Shown here: in pieces, positions 33,560 to 44,008 of the stretch | How the letters are laid out: every line of letters starts with the position of its first letter | Position numbering within the stretch: the stretch's first letter is position 1 | Assembly: GCA_036435485.1 (NCBI GenBank) | Contig: CM071597.1 | Location: forward strand, 6,503,881-6,567,880 | Direction: 5' to 3' | Origin: Saposhnikovia divaricata | Lineage: Eukaryota > Streptophyta > Magnoliopsida > Apiales > Apiaceae | Length of the DNA: 64,000 bases | Translations under genes and position numbers: made by a program | Notes under the pieces: generated by a model | Database searches by the model: none | The model's input: the letters and a program-made list of their open reading frames with translations, nothing else | Told to the model about the DNA's origin: nothing

Positions 33560-33905
33560 TGTTTTGTTTTTAGTCTCTTTGTAATTGATGAATTGTGGGC
33601 ACTCTTTTTCCCCCTTGAGTTTTTTTCCCATAGGGTTTTGCTCATGCGGGGTTTTAACGAGGCCTACTTGTGTTAGGAGTCTTCTTCTTTGATATAAAGG
33701 TTTTATTGTCTAAACTTTCGGAGGAATCTCTTTCTCAAGTCAGTCGTAATTTAGGTTACGACCCATGGATTGGTTAAGCATACCTTTCGGTTAGATGATA
33801 AGCTTTTGTGGATAAGAGAATGTCTCATTTTTTTCTTTTTTGGATGGTGTAAACTCTATCATTTATAAATGAAGTCGTTTCATTCTTGCAAAAAAAAAAA
33901 AAAAA
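33560..33905 (+). mobile_element. 3' end of a LINE with poly-A tail
   Basis: The segment TTTTTTCCCATAGGGTTTT...GGTTTTAACGAGGC is the usual 3' tail wording of plant L1 elements. It is followed by GATGGTGTAAACTC-type sequence and a run of 16 A (33890-33905). Coding sequence is not recognisable upstream, so the copy is severely 5'-truncated. Confidence 0.65.
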
Positions 33906-34065
33906 CTTGACAACTTGGCTATACTTTTGCGCTTTTGCCATTGCATGCACAAAAACAGGACATGGTTTGCGGAATCTGTTTCTTGTAATACCATATTACC
34001 ATTGCCTACCTCTGGTTTGAGACTTTGAGTCGCCAGTTAAAGTTTATTTTTTACACTGTTTGTAG

Positions 34066-34703
34066 TGTAACATCCCGACCATTTTCGGAATATTAAAATA
34101 AATACTTAAATATAACAATCCAATTTTTAAATCAAAAACCTGAAAATCCTCCGAAATAAGACATCGAAAATCAAAACCAAATCTAAAGTACTAAAATTGG
34201 AGACGCAGCTCCCACATTTCTTCAATAATAATATGCAAAACAAATAAAATCCAATTAGCATGCTTAGACTTCCTTATCCTTCCGATAGCAAAAACCTGAA
34301 ATGTTGCACAATAATGAGCTACAAAGCCCAGCAAGTAACTATCGCTCAATAGCTCACAATAATATTTTTGAAAACAATATTCAGAATTTAAATCGATAGA
34401 GTTTCAACAATGCACTTGAATTTTTATCCCATAGTTCTATATACGGTCACATTATGCCAGTGACACGGCTTCTATAATTCGATAGGGGCTAGTTTACGTC
34501 CCTCGTTAAGTCAAACTCAACAAGGTATCCATGTGTTCCGGAACGTGCGTAAACTAGTTCTATATGTCACACTATCCAGTGACATACGCAAATAAAACTG
34601 GGGATTTCTAAAAGTCTTTTCTAAAATCTATTTTCGATGTCACAATTTTCGATAACCAAATCAATCAGATATTTTACAATTTTCTCTGATACCATATGTT
34701 ACA
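34066..34703. mobile_element. Possible LTR-like or TIR element with TGTAACAT inverted ends
   Basis: It starts TGTAACATCCCGACC and ends ATATGTTACA, giving an 8-bp inverted end match. A minus-strand match to a tRNA-iMet primer binding site (CTCTGATACCA at 34684-34694) lies just inside the right end. A second TG..CA unit may run 34697-34926, bounded by a CCCCCACTT polypurine-like tract. The order of LTR, primer site and polypurine tract suggests a TRIM or a rearranged LTR element, minus orientation. No target duplication was found. Confidence 0.35.
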
Positions 34704-34974
34704 ACCTGGGTCAAATCCCGAGGCTTTCTCAAAAATCGGGTCAAGTCCCGATTCCGAATCCGAAATAAGTCAAAGCAAACTGGCCCAATGCAGCCAACTT
34801 GGGTAATCCACAAGCCCACCACAGGCCCCAAAAGATCATGATTTGTTGGTGCACTTAGTAGTAGTACTTTGTCGTATAAACTGAACTAAAGTCTCAAATT
34901 TCCTCGATGTGAGACTGAGGTGTTACAAACTCCCCCACTTAAACTCCTAACGTCCTCGTCAGGCCTAACGGATA

Positions 34975-35179
34975 TCCCATAGGTTGTGGATCGTTCCTCT
35001 CTAGCAATTATGGCATCAGAGCCGTCTCTCGAAAGCTTGATTCGTCAAGTTGCCGGAGGTGGGGACACGAAGGCTGGTGGTATTATCCCACAACGGACAA
35101 GAGGTCCGGAGGTGGGGACACGAAGTCAGTCGGTATTATCCCACAATGATTAGAGAGGAACGATCCGGAACCTATGGGA
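34975..35179. repeat. About 205-bp inverted-repeat segment with internal 54-bp duplication
   Basis: TCCCATAGGTT(gtgg)ATCGTTCCTCTCT on the left is the inverse of the right end (AGAGAGGAACGAT(ccgg)AACCTATGGGA). Inside, GGAGGTGGGGACACGAAG followed by GGTATTATCCCACAA occurs twice in tandem. It could be a small foldback element. Confidence 0.75.
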
Positions 35180-35425
35180 CAAAAATAAAATAAATATGTA
35201 TATTATTTTATATAATTAAATATTGATATTATTGCAATTGGGCTGCACTTTGGACGTTACTTGCACAAAAAAAACTCTGCACAGACAGAACATGGTTTAC
35301 ACTATACAATACTCTGTTTAACTCCTAGTTGATACCACCAGCTACCTGTGGTTTGAGTTGCTAGTTTAAAAGTTTGTTGGATTAGCTACATTTTATAACA
35401 TTGTATGTCTGGACTCTGTAGTCTC

Positions 35426-35432
35426 TATATAA
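35426..35432 (+). promoter_or_regulatory. TATA box of the 74-aa protein gene
   Basis: TATATAA lies about 108 bp upstream of the ATG. A run of ACTACTACT trinucleotides lies in the predicted leader. Confidence 0.55.
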
Positions 35433-35539
35433 TGCACTAAATTATGCACACAACTACAAACAAATCTCACACACTTAAGCTTATAAAGATTGATACTACT
35501 GCTGCTACTACTACTACTACTTAGCAATTATATTGAAGA

Positions 35540-35764
35540 ATGCCGGGAGTTATTGATAGCTGGACCAATGAGCTAGCCAAGCTAAGAACCTGGGGTTCGA
35601 ACATGCTGTCAAGCGGTTCGAGCCAAGCTGATCAGGTGGTTCATTCTGAGGAAGCTGGATCAAAATCACCCACCATTATCCAATTTACGCGACTCAACTT
35701 CCCTGTCAAATTGCATTACTCGGAGGCTACAGTGTCTATGATGGTGGCCTGCTTTAATCCATAG
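35540..35764 (+). CDS. Small 74-aa protein, paralogue of the protein at 37557
   Basis: Single exon. The N-terminus is MPGVIDSWTNELAKLRTWG, followed by a Ser-rich middle and the C-terminus LHYSEATVSMMVACFNP. It shares both ends with the 75-aa protein 1.8 kb downstream (M.GV.D.W..ELAKL at the start, SE(A/S)TV......F.P at the end), while the middle differs. I do not know a function. It has no signal peptide or membrane helix. The ATG is the first after a TATA box at a normal distance. A run of 21 A lies 90 bp after the stop, with an AATAAA at about 35785, so a retro-duplicated origin is possible. Confidence 0.7.
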   Translation: MPGVIDSWTNELAKLRTWGSNMLSSGSSQADQVVHSEEAGSKSPTIIQFTRLNFPVKLHYSEATVSMMVACFNP

Positions 35765-35853
35765 TTGATTTTAACTTGTTATGAGCAATAAATTTGTTTT
35801 GTAAATTTTGGCATTGTCATGTAACATTTGCTTATGTTTTGAATGGTGAATGG

Positions 35854-35874
35854 AAAAAAAAAAAAAAAAAAAAA
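35854..35874 (+). repeat. A21 homopolymer downstream of the 74-aa gene
   Basis: An uninterrupted A run about 90 bp after the stop codon. It could be a fossil poly-A tail of a retrocopy or a simple repeat. Confidence 0.8.
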
Positions 35875-37430
35875 GCTATGGCTGTTAAATTCATTGGATT
35901 AAAGTTACACTTGGCTAATGTGAAACAACAGTGACAATTGTTGGTATAAAAAGTGACAAAGTGTCTTAGCTGGTTTGTGTTGATCGGACAGACTAGCTTA
36001 AAGATTCGAATTGATTTGTCAAATAATAATATTTAATTTCAAATATATTTATAATTGAATTTGAAATAATAAAACCCCAAATTTGTAATCAAAATAATTC
36101 CCAAATGTCAAAGTGTCTTATTTTAATTGACCATAACAAAATGAATCCTCATGCATTCACACCAACCTTCCCATTCAAAATTTTTTAATTTACCACCTCA
36201 TCGAAGCCACGTCATTTGAGAATAATTTTTTGATACCGTTTTGGGGTACCAAACATTACTCGAGAACCTGTAACCCAACATTTAGTTCAAAATGCGAATC
36301 CGGAAAAATTATCTCAATTCTATTATTCGGATAAATAATCGAATACAAGTCACAAAAAAGGATATGCAATGGGCTGATGAGTCATTCCCATGTGTGAGGG
36401 TGACTCTTTTACCTTTCTTTAAAATACTGCTGGCTATTCGCAAATGGTTTGAAACTAGCCCAACTTGCCCTAGGTGTAAAGTCTAGATAAGAGTCCATGC
36501 AAAACTAGCAGCTATCTAAAGAAACGGCGGGGAGAAATAGGATTATCCTCTTACAAAAAATATTGATAATTAATAATTGTTATGTGTATTGTTAATATTT
36601 TAATTTATTAAACTTGATGCTATAAAAAATTCTAATAATTCGTTATAAAAATATTTCCAAACATTTCTTAAAAATGGCGTGACGATGTGTGTTTAACGAT
36701 TTTTCTCAATATGTGTCATTTGAATTTAGACACATAGTAAAATGGAAAATTTTAATTGATATTGAATGAAATCATCAATTTTTATAATCAATCGTTAAAA
36801 ATACGTGGAATTTGGAATTTGTTTGAAAATTTTATATGAGTTTTCTTGCATTTGCAAAATGTTTATATGAAGTAGTAAGATTAACATTGATATTATATTC
36901 CATCAGAATGTAAATTAAAGTATCATCTTTGTGTATAGGTTTTTTATGAAATTATAATCAAATAAAATAAATTCAACACATCAATAATTTAACAAAGATT
37001 GACGGTGATCAACAAATTTTTTTTTTTCAGGTATTATCCGTAGCACTAAAAAATCTATTGTATACATTGTAGAAAATTTTTTTAGCACGTATTTTATCGT
37101 TTAACACAACAAATATTTGCCCCGACCAATCCCCTTTAACAAAATTACTAAAATATATGAAACTAATTCCAAAACCATCACTCATTGATATGCTTCACAC
37201 GTTACTGTGGGACTTTTAATTTGGAACATCTGGCCGTCATTCCAGAAGTTCGAACCGTGGAAGAAAAACAACTTTTTTCATATGCACCTTCCCTCCCTCA
37301 CTATAAATCAAAATACATGTTCTTTCCATTCTGTGTCCTCCAATAATTTCCTTCTTTTGAAGTTGACATTTTTTTTTAATTTTATTTTACAACATTCCTA
37401 AAATTCCATAATTTAACAAATATCTCTACA
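35875..37430. other. AT-rich intergenic region
   Basis: No supported gene, RNA or element. Short ORFs lack recognisable motifs. Confidence 0.5.
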
Positions 37431-37433
37431 CTC

Positions 37434-37443
37434 GTATATAAAT
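37434..37443 (+). promoter_or_regulatory. TATA box of the 75-aa protein gene
   Basis: GTATATAAATAAC is centred about 115 bp upstream of the ATG. Confidence 0.6.
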
Positions 37444-37556
37444 AACACCTTCTCCTCCTCATATTCAACATCAAAAACCACTATTTTTTCAATAAAAAAT
37501 CTTGAGCCTAGAGAAAAACATATTATAACATTTACAAACAATCGTCAAAAATTGTT

Positions 37557-37784
37557 ATGGCAGGTGTAGTAGATGTGTGGGTTGGAGAGCTAGCAAAGCT
37601 TGGAGAGAAAGTGAAGATACAAAAATGTGTGTTTCTCAAAACAAGTACGAGATCGAAAAAAGCTTGTGAATCTCAAGCCATGGAAGTAGAAGAAGCAGAG
37701 CAAGTGCAGGTGAAAGCAAAGAAAGACGATACATTTTCGGAATCTACTGTCTTTTTGCTAATGGACAGTTTTGCTCCTTCCTGA
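37557..37784 (+). CDS. Small 75-aa protein, paralogue of the protein at 35540
   Basis: Single exon, MAGVVDVWVGELAKLGEKV at the start, a Lys/Glu-rich middle and SESTVFLLMDSFAPS at the end. The conserved two-end pattern with the 74-aa neighbour, same strand, indicates a local duplicate pair with a fast-evolving centre. No targeting signal is visible. Function unknown. The ATG lies in a good plant context after a TATA box. Confidence 0.75.
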   Translation: MAGVVDVWVGELAKLGEKVKIQKCVFLKTSTRSKKACESQAMEVEEAEQVQVKAKKDDTFSESTVFLLMDSFAPS

Positions 37785-38640
37785 TCATTCATTCAACTGT
37801 AACTAGTATAACCATGATTGGAGCATATAGATTAATTGATATTTTTATGTGTGTATTGATGATGGAAATATTAAAATATAATAAATGTTTCAGATTCTAC
37901 AATGCTGCAATAAGTTGAATGAAGAATTCCAATATAAGATTACTTCAAAGTTTTGGATATGGAAACTACATCAAACACTACAGAGATTAGGACTACTTAG
38001 AGTCTATTTGGCACCAAAACAAGACACTCGTTTAAATAGGCGCAAAATGGAAAGCTTAAGGTAGCTCATTGCAGAAGGCACAGGTTTGAAAAACTTCCTA
38101 ACGTAGAATCAATCCAAAAAACTCTCAAGCACTGGATGCACCATTTTTACAGTTCTCTTTTTAAGAAGCAACTATTAAAGATCAAATCCAGCAACATTAA
38201 GAAGCTAAAGTTATTTCCTAATACTGCCTCTATTTACACTAAAGATTCATTATCATCTTGGATTCCTTAAATCAGAAATAGTATCCCTGAAGAATGTTAC
38301 TACCACTACTTATAACAAATCTAAAACTTTCTATTAGTATATTTCTTTTTCTCCTGTAAGCAGATCCATCTGAACAGCAGAGCATGTACAAGTACAATAC
38401 TTGGTTAGCCTTATACTAAGTATCATTCTAGCGAGTAAAACTTAATCATGACACAATCATTAATAAACAATCTTGTAAATATCATACATAAATTTAAGTC
38501 TGCTAAATTATGCAGACAAATTTACAGAGTGATTGGGAAGTACAAAAAAGAATAAGGAAAATCATAGTAAGCATCCTATGTACTGGTCAACAAGTAATGC
38601 ACAGATCCATCACTCACTCAAGCTGCTGTCGCTAATGATC
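37785..38640. other. Intergenic region
   Basis: It contains the 3' flank of the 75-aa gene. Nothing else is recognised. Confidence 0.5.
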
Positions 38641-38679
38641 ATCAAAAACACACCTTCTTCGTTGGGCATGAATTATCCC

Positions 38680-39039
38680 TCACGATAGATTTTCTTTTTC
38701 CAAGGCAGCAGATGGTTCTATCTTCAAGCAGCTCCTCTTCTTGAGGAAAATTTTGAAACTGCATGTTCTCCTCTTCGCCAAAGCCATCAAAACACAGGCC
38801 CTCACTGCATTCACACTTTTCGATGTTGAACTAGCAGTTGTTTCAAGATTCTTGTTGCTCTGTTTTTTCTTTTGGGCCCCTTTACTGCCACTTTTCGAAA
38901 CAGAATCGGAATTTTTGGAAGACAAGTTAAGAGTGGATTTTTTCGAAACATCGAAAGTGATCTTGCAAATAACAAGATCACCACCATGATCAAACCCACT
39001 GACACTTTTCGAAACAGAGTCGGATTTTTTGGAAGACAA
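38680..39039 (-). CDS. Doubtful Ser/Lys-rich ORF, 119 aa
   Basis: MSSKKSDSVSKSVSGFDHGG...LVICKITFDVSKKSTLNL is low in complexity (Ser, Lys). It includes a tandem duplication of about 113 bp whose upstream copy is out of frame, so DHGGDLV(L/I)CKITFDVSKK occurs once inside and once outside the ORF. This suggests a former, longer reading frame. No domain is recognised. It may be a decayed small gene or chance. Confidence 0.25.
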   Translation of the reverse strand: MSSKKSDSVSKSVSGFDHGGDLVICKITFDVSKKSTLNLSSKNSDSVSKSGSKGAQKKKQSNKNLETTASSTSKSVNAVRACVLMALAKRRTCSFKIFLKKRSCLKIEPSAALEKENLS

Positions 39040-39115
39040 CTTAAAGAGGGGATTTTTTTCGAAACATCAAAAGTGATCTTGCAAAGAACAAGATCACCCC
39101 CATGATCGTCTCCCT
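38894..39115. repeat. Two tandem copies of about 113 bp, each with a GATCTTG hairpin
   Basis: Both copies contain TTTCGAAACAGA(A/G)TCGGA, GGAAGACAA, TTTTTTTCGAAACATC and GATCTTGCAAA-AACAAGATCACC. The last forms an inverted repeat GATCTTG/CAAGATC. Confidence 0.85.
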
Positions 39116-39438
39116 ACCCATGACCAAACTCAACTCAGAACCCTAGTCTTGTAAGGAGAATTAGGAATTCAGACCGAGCATGTAATAATAATTTTGTTGA
39201 GGCTACGAGTCTTTATGTACTGGGAAAAATTAAGGAACATATGGAACAAACTATTAACCGACTTTGTTTAGGAAAAGTAAACCGGTAACACTTTCTCTCT
39301 CAAAATTACAATTTACAGCACGTACGCGTTGTAAAAATTATTATTTTATTATTTAATAATTTACAAAATTTACAGAACAAAAAATCTCAAGCAAGAAACA
39401 TGCTTGGCTAACAAAACAAACACTTTATTTAGTCAGAA

Positions 39439-42400
39439 TCATGTGGAACTGCTGATTTCAACACTGCCAGAAGACCACTCATTCATGTTATAAGTTGGTT
39501 TCTCAAAATCCCAGTTCAGAATCTCCCTTGCATACTTCAGTGCTTCATCTACACAATCAGCTTCTAGTCCGCTAACCCGCGACACATATAATCTGTTTCC
39601 TGTTAAGGAATAAAACTCTCCTTTGAACTTTGAGGCAATATAATGGAATGCTCGTTGAGCTAATGAAGCATTAGCATTGTTGCTAATGTTGGAGTTCGGA
39701 TTACTACTTATCACTGGATTGAAATCGTTAAACCATTCACAACGAGTGAGAGGAACCTGTTCAATCATCTCTTCTAAAAGGTCGAATTTCGTGAGTATCA
39801 GAAGAAAGTCCTTCTCAGAAGAGACCGGATGGTTCACAATGGTTTCAAACAAATTTCTACTCTTCAGCATATTGTTTGTAGCATCACCATTAGTATCGTA
39901 TGAAAATTGACAGTAATCTGTCAAAGAAACACAATATATGACAAGATCAACTTCTTCAAACATCTCTAACCACTTGCATTTATTTCCAAGGCTACTTGAG
40001 TGTACTCTGATGAGTTGGTATCTGCAAGAGCAAAGTAAGGTCTGTTAGTTCTTTCATACCTAACTAGATTTTATTCGTTCTGATAAGACATCCTTTTTAA
40101 GTAGAAAATTATTTCAATAATCAACTTCTCAGTTATATGAAGAGATACTAATGACTAATCTTAAACTAACTTTAATCCATAGACGAAAAACACTTTATGA
40201 CATTGTAATATTGATATTTCATTGATAACTAAACAAGCAAAATTACACAAAATTGATTGAAACTGTATCAAGCTTGTCTATGACATTAGCCTACGAAGGA
40301 TCTTGATAAAATGCCCTTCTAACCCAAGATTCTCAAACTTGAAATTGTTTAGTGACAATGAAACAATTTCTAGAAATAAGGGTACTAAATACATGATATG
40401 TGTAAATAAAGAGAAGTTGTGACCAAACCTTTTAAGGGGATCATTGTGATCAGTGGTGTCCATGTAGCTGTCTTGAACTGACTGCGGGAATGAAAATTCC
40501 ACACTGGCAATCCCGTTAGAAAATCTGATCCCCTCAGCGTACAGAATGTCTATGTCAGAAGGCTCATAGTCCACCCTCGAAATTTCAACAGCCTTTAAAA
40601 TGAAACTCGTCAAACTATGCATAAGTTACTTTTAAGTAGAATGAGCCAAGTATTAAACTATCTAGTGTTAATTCACACTTTTCGTTACTTGTAGGATCAA
40701 TTTCATTGACTGAGGATTGTAAGCGCTTACCCTATTTAAAAAATAACTGACGCCTTGAGGAAGCACTTGCAGTTCATTTTTCCGGTTGTATGTGGCCTGA
40801 ATGGCTGTATCCTTCCACAATTCCTCCACTAGTGGTGCATACTCTCGAGCTGAAGCTGGAAAAATGGCCTCTAAATTTCCAGACATCATAACTTGGAGAA
40901 GCCAATCAGAGAACGCTCTTAATCTTTTGTTGATGGAATAAATATTTTCTTCACAAATCGGGTCAGTATTCTGTATGCCTACATGTGCATCATAAATGTA
41001 TCAGTGTCAAATTATGTGGTAAATACTACAAAAATTTATATAATTTTGTAAACCGAAAAGACCTAGTACAAGTGCAGAACGTCCAGCAGTACTTTTTCTA
41101 TTCATTTCTACAGCATCATATGTTTGCAGCACAACATCCTATATTCAGTACTGAAATGCCAGGCAGGACCATTTTAGCAATTTGATAGAAGAAAAGCTAT
41201 GGTGTGAGGGAAGCTAATTCTAGTGGAGCAAATTTGTTCTCAAACTTGTAACCTAAAACTAAAACTGTTTGTATGTTCAAATCACGGCTCTTGATACACA
41301 ATTTACAGTAAAGTTGATTTTAACATTTTACAGTAAACGATACACAAATATTTAACTAGATCGATTTCTCTGTATTTGTGGTCTCCTATAGGCTTATCTC
41401 ATTTAAAAGAAGATGGTCAATATTAGTCACAGGACCTGTCTTCAATGTAAATAATTTACACCAGAGCATGAGGAAATTGACATACATGATACAGCCTTGA
41501 AGTTGAACAGTAATTTAAATTCATTTATTAAACTGAGCTGTGATGGATTAAGCAGGTCCAGTTATCTCTTACATGAACTGTATATGGCTGACAGGAGTGA
41601 ATTTTATTTTATGTACCTGATGGACCAAGTTGATCAGCATGTCCCATCCTCATTTTGTTTAAACTTTCCTCTTCAAATCGTTCACGATCCTCAAGAAGAA
41701 TACCAATATAGTTGTACAGCTTGCTCTGAATTACCGATTTCATTTCTTGACGCTCATCTTCAGAAAAAGGGGCATTGTATAAAATTTTTGCCTATAAACA
41801 ACATAGGGAAACACAGTGTCGGCATTATACTTGTATGTAGTGAGTCATGAATTGTTCAAAAAGCATGTCCAATGACTTGTAGATGACATATAAATCAAAA
41901 AGAGGATGAAATTGCAATTCTTACAACAGAAAAAAAAACTTTAAGATCTAAAATATTGGCCTTCTGGCAAGTTTCTAAAATAGAAGTGTCTATTGTAGTA
42001 CTATGTGCAGATGGAGACCTAAAGACTTGAATAAAGACCTTTAACTTTTACTCGAATAAATGAATGCATATCGCGTATTACTATCAAGTATGAAGGTGAA
42101 TGATGTCGCACCTGTTTAAATATGGTACTGGTTCCAGATTTTTCAGAACCAACCAGGAGAAATTTATAAGGTTTTTCCCGCTCAAGGTTGCCCGCAACAA
42201 CTTTGCTGGTAACTCTATCATCTTCTTCTGTACCAGAATGTGCAGCCTCAGAAGGGATTGGCAAAGATAAAATAGCACAAAGTAGTTTGATTCTAGGCTG
42301 AAAGATAGTATCCGCCAGAGGAAGGATGTATTACTATATTAACCAGTTAAGGTGAAGGGTAAACGAGCATAAATATCATTAGAAACATTATTGCGTACCT

Positions 42401-44008
42401 TTGATAATTTTTGCTTCATGACATTCTTTTGTCCCTCCTCCTGCAAGGAACCATCAGCACTCATCCAGAAGTGTGGTTTTCCTTCGCAATTAATTCCTGC
42501 TAACTATAAGTTTTGACAATATGGTAAAACACATTATACTGGCTCACATGCAATGTAACAATATATAGTCGTGTTTACCTCTAACATCCAGAGCTCAGAT
42601 TTAGTGATCTCTCTATTATTTACCAAAATGTCTGTATTGCCATTGCTGGCATTTCGCATGATCGGATCACCTACAGACAGTTGAGCGCTAATGATCTGGC
42701 AGGGCTTCTTTCCTTCCTGTTTGAACAAGACAGCTGATCTGTTATAAACCTACCAACTTAAAATTCACCAAGTTATATTAGAAAATGAGTAATCCTAACC
42801 TTTCCCCATAGTCCAGACACCTTGTCATACCAATACTTTATTGGTTCTAGCTTCCTCGGAGGGTTTGGACAGCATAGTAATTCAACCAGCTCTGCTTTAC
42901 TAAGTGATCGCCCATTTACATAGATAAGTTCAGGTGGAAACTGATTAGCTTTGCATGAAATTTCATGCCTCATGATTTCTTTTGCTCTTGTCTTAACGTG
43001 TAATCGTTTAATCAATCTAGAACATTTTCCTAGGGTTGCTCTTTTTGACTCGTCAATCCTATAACCAATGCAAGTGATACATTTTCTTCCTTCTGGCATT
43101 GATCCCATTGCTCTTAGCACACACTTGTAGCAATATTTTGCACCACATACCAAGCAAGCTTCCTTCTCTGTGAATCGGTTTCCTTTGAGACATAAATGGC
43201 ATAATCCTTTTCTAACACTAGATGTGCTTCTTTGCTTTTGTGGTACAATAACTGACTCAATGTGATCATTCTCCCCATGAACAATATCACTCAATTCAGG
43301 ATCACGAAACGTCACAATCTGTGTTCTTTGGTGAGAAGACTTGGCCTCATGAACAGACTCCTCTTCCTCTGTAATTTCAGAGGAAACAACAGATGATCTC
43401 AATCCCGCTTTATCAAAATCCGAAGCAAGTGCTTCCCCTTGACCATCACTTACACCCTCCACATCCGAGTTTCGTGACAATTCATGTGAATTATCATGAC
43501 TATCTGAGAACCCTAATGTCCCGGAACTTGCATTTCCATTCAATACCCTCCTTGTCATAAACTCACAACCATCAGAATATCCAGATTCACCAGAATCATC
43601 AATCACATTAACAACTCTAAATGATGTACCTTGACCACTTGATAATCGAACTTCATGAGCATCATGAAATCCACCTGAATCGATTACAGAAATCGGAGAA
43701 TTAGCTGCTGCTTGTAAATCTGACATCCTCTCATTTGACAATCTCTTGCTCATATGATCCTTCCTCTTTTTAGCTACAGGTTGAACAACTGGCAGTGACA
43801 AATTGCTCAAACTACAGGAAGTGGAAACCTCTGCAGCTGTTGGAATCCTACCAACATCCACAGGAACCACCCGGGGAATATCGTAAGTCACAGGAGGGCC
43901 ACTATACTGCATAGCAAATGAGTACTCCATGCTGTACTCATCATCAGCAGTACTGAAACTCGAATCCGATGGATTAGCAGGTAAAAATCTTCTGAAAAAA
44001 CTAGCCAT
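39439..44008 (-). CDS. XLG: Extra-large G protein alpha (XLG), 8 exons, 935 aa
   Basis: Exons are 44008-42800, 42716-42579, 42503-42399, 42297-42112, 41791-41617, 40978-40731, 40592-40429 and 40021-39439. All have GT..AG borders, compatible phases and sum to 2,808 nt. The N-terminal half (403 aa in exon 1) has the plant XLG opening (SGPPVTYDIPRVVPVDVG), an acidic, Ser-rich region, a basic KKRKDHMSKR nuclear-signal-like patch and the cysteine-rich zinc motif (CHLCLKGNRFTEKEACLVCG / KYCYKCVLRAMGSMPEGRKC). The C-terminal half is a G-alpha-like domain with a degenerate P-loop (GSEKSGTSTIFKQ), RAFSDWLL, YEPSDIDILYAEG and a G4-like LTKFDL. XLG proteins bind G-beta-gamma and act in defence and hormone signalling. 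XLG1 versus XLG3 orthology cannot be told from motifs alone. Confidence 0.93.
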
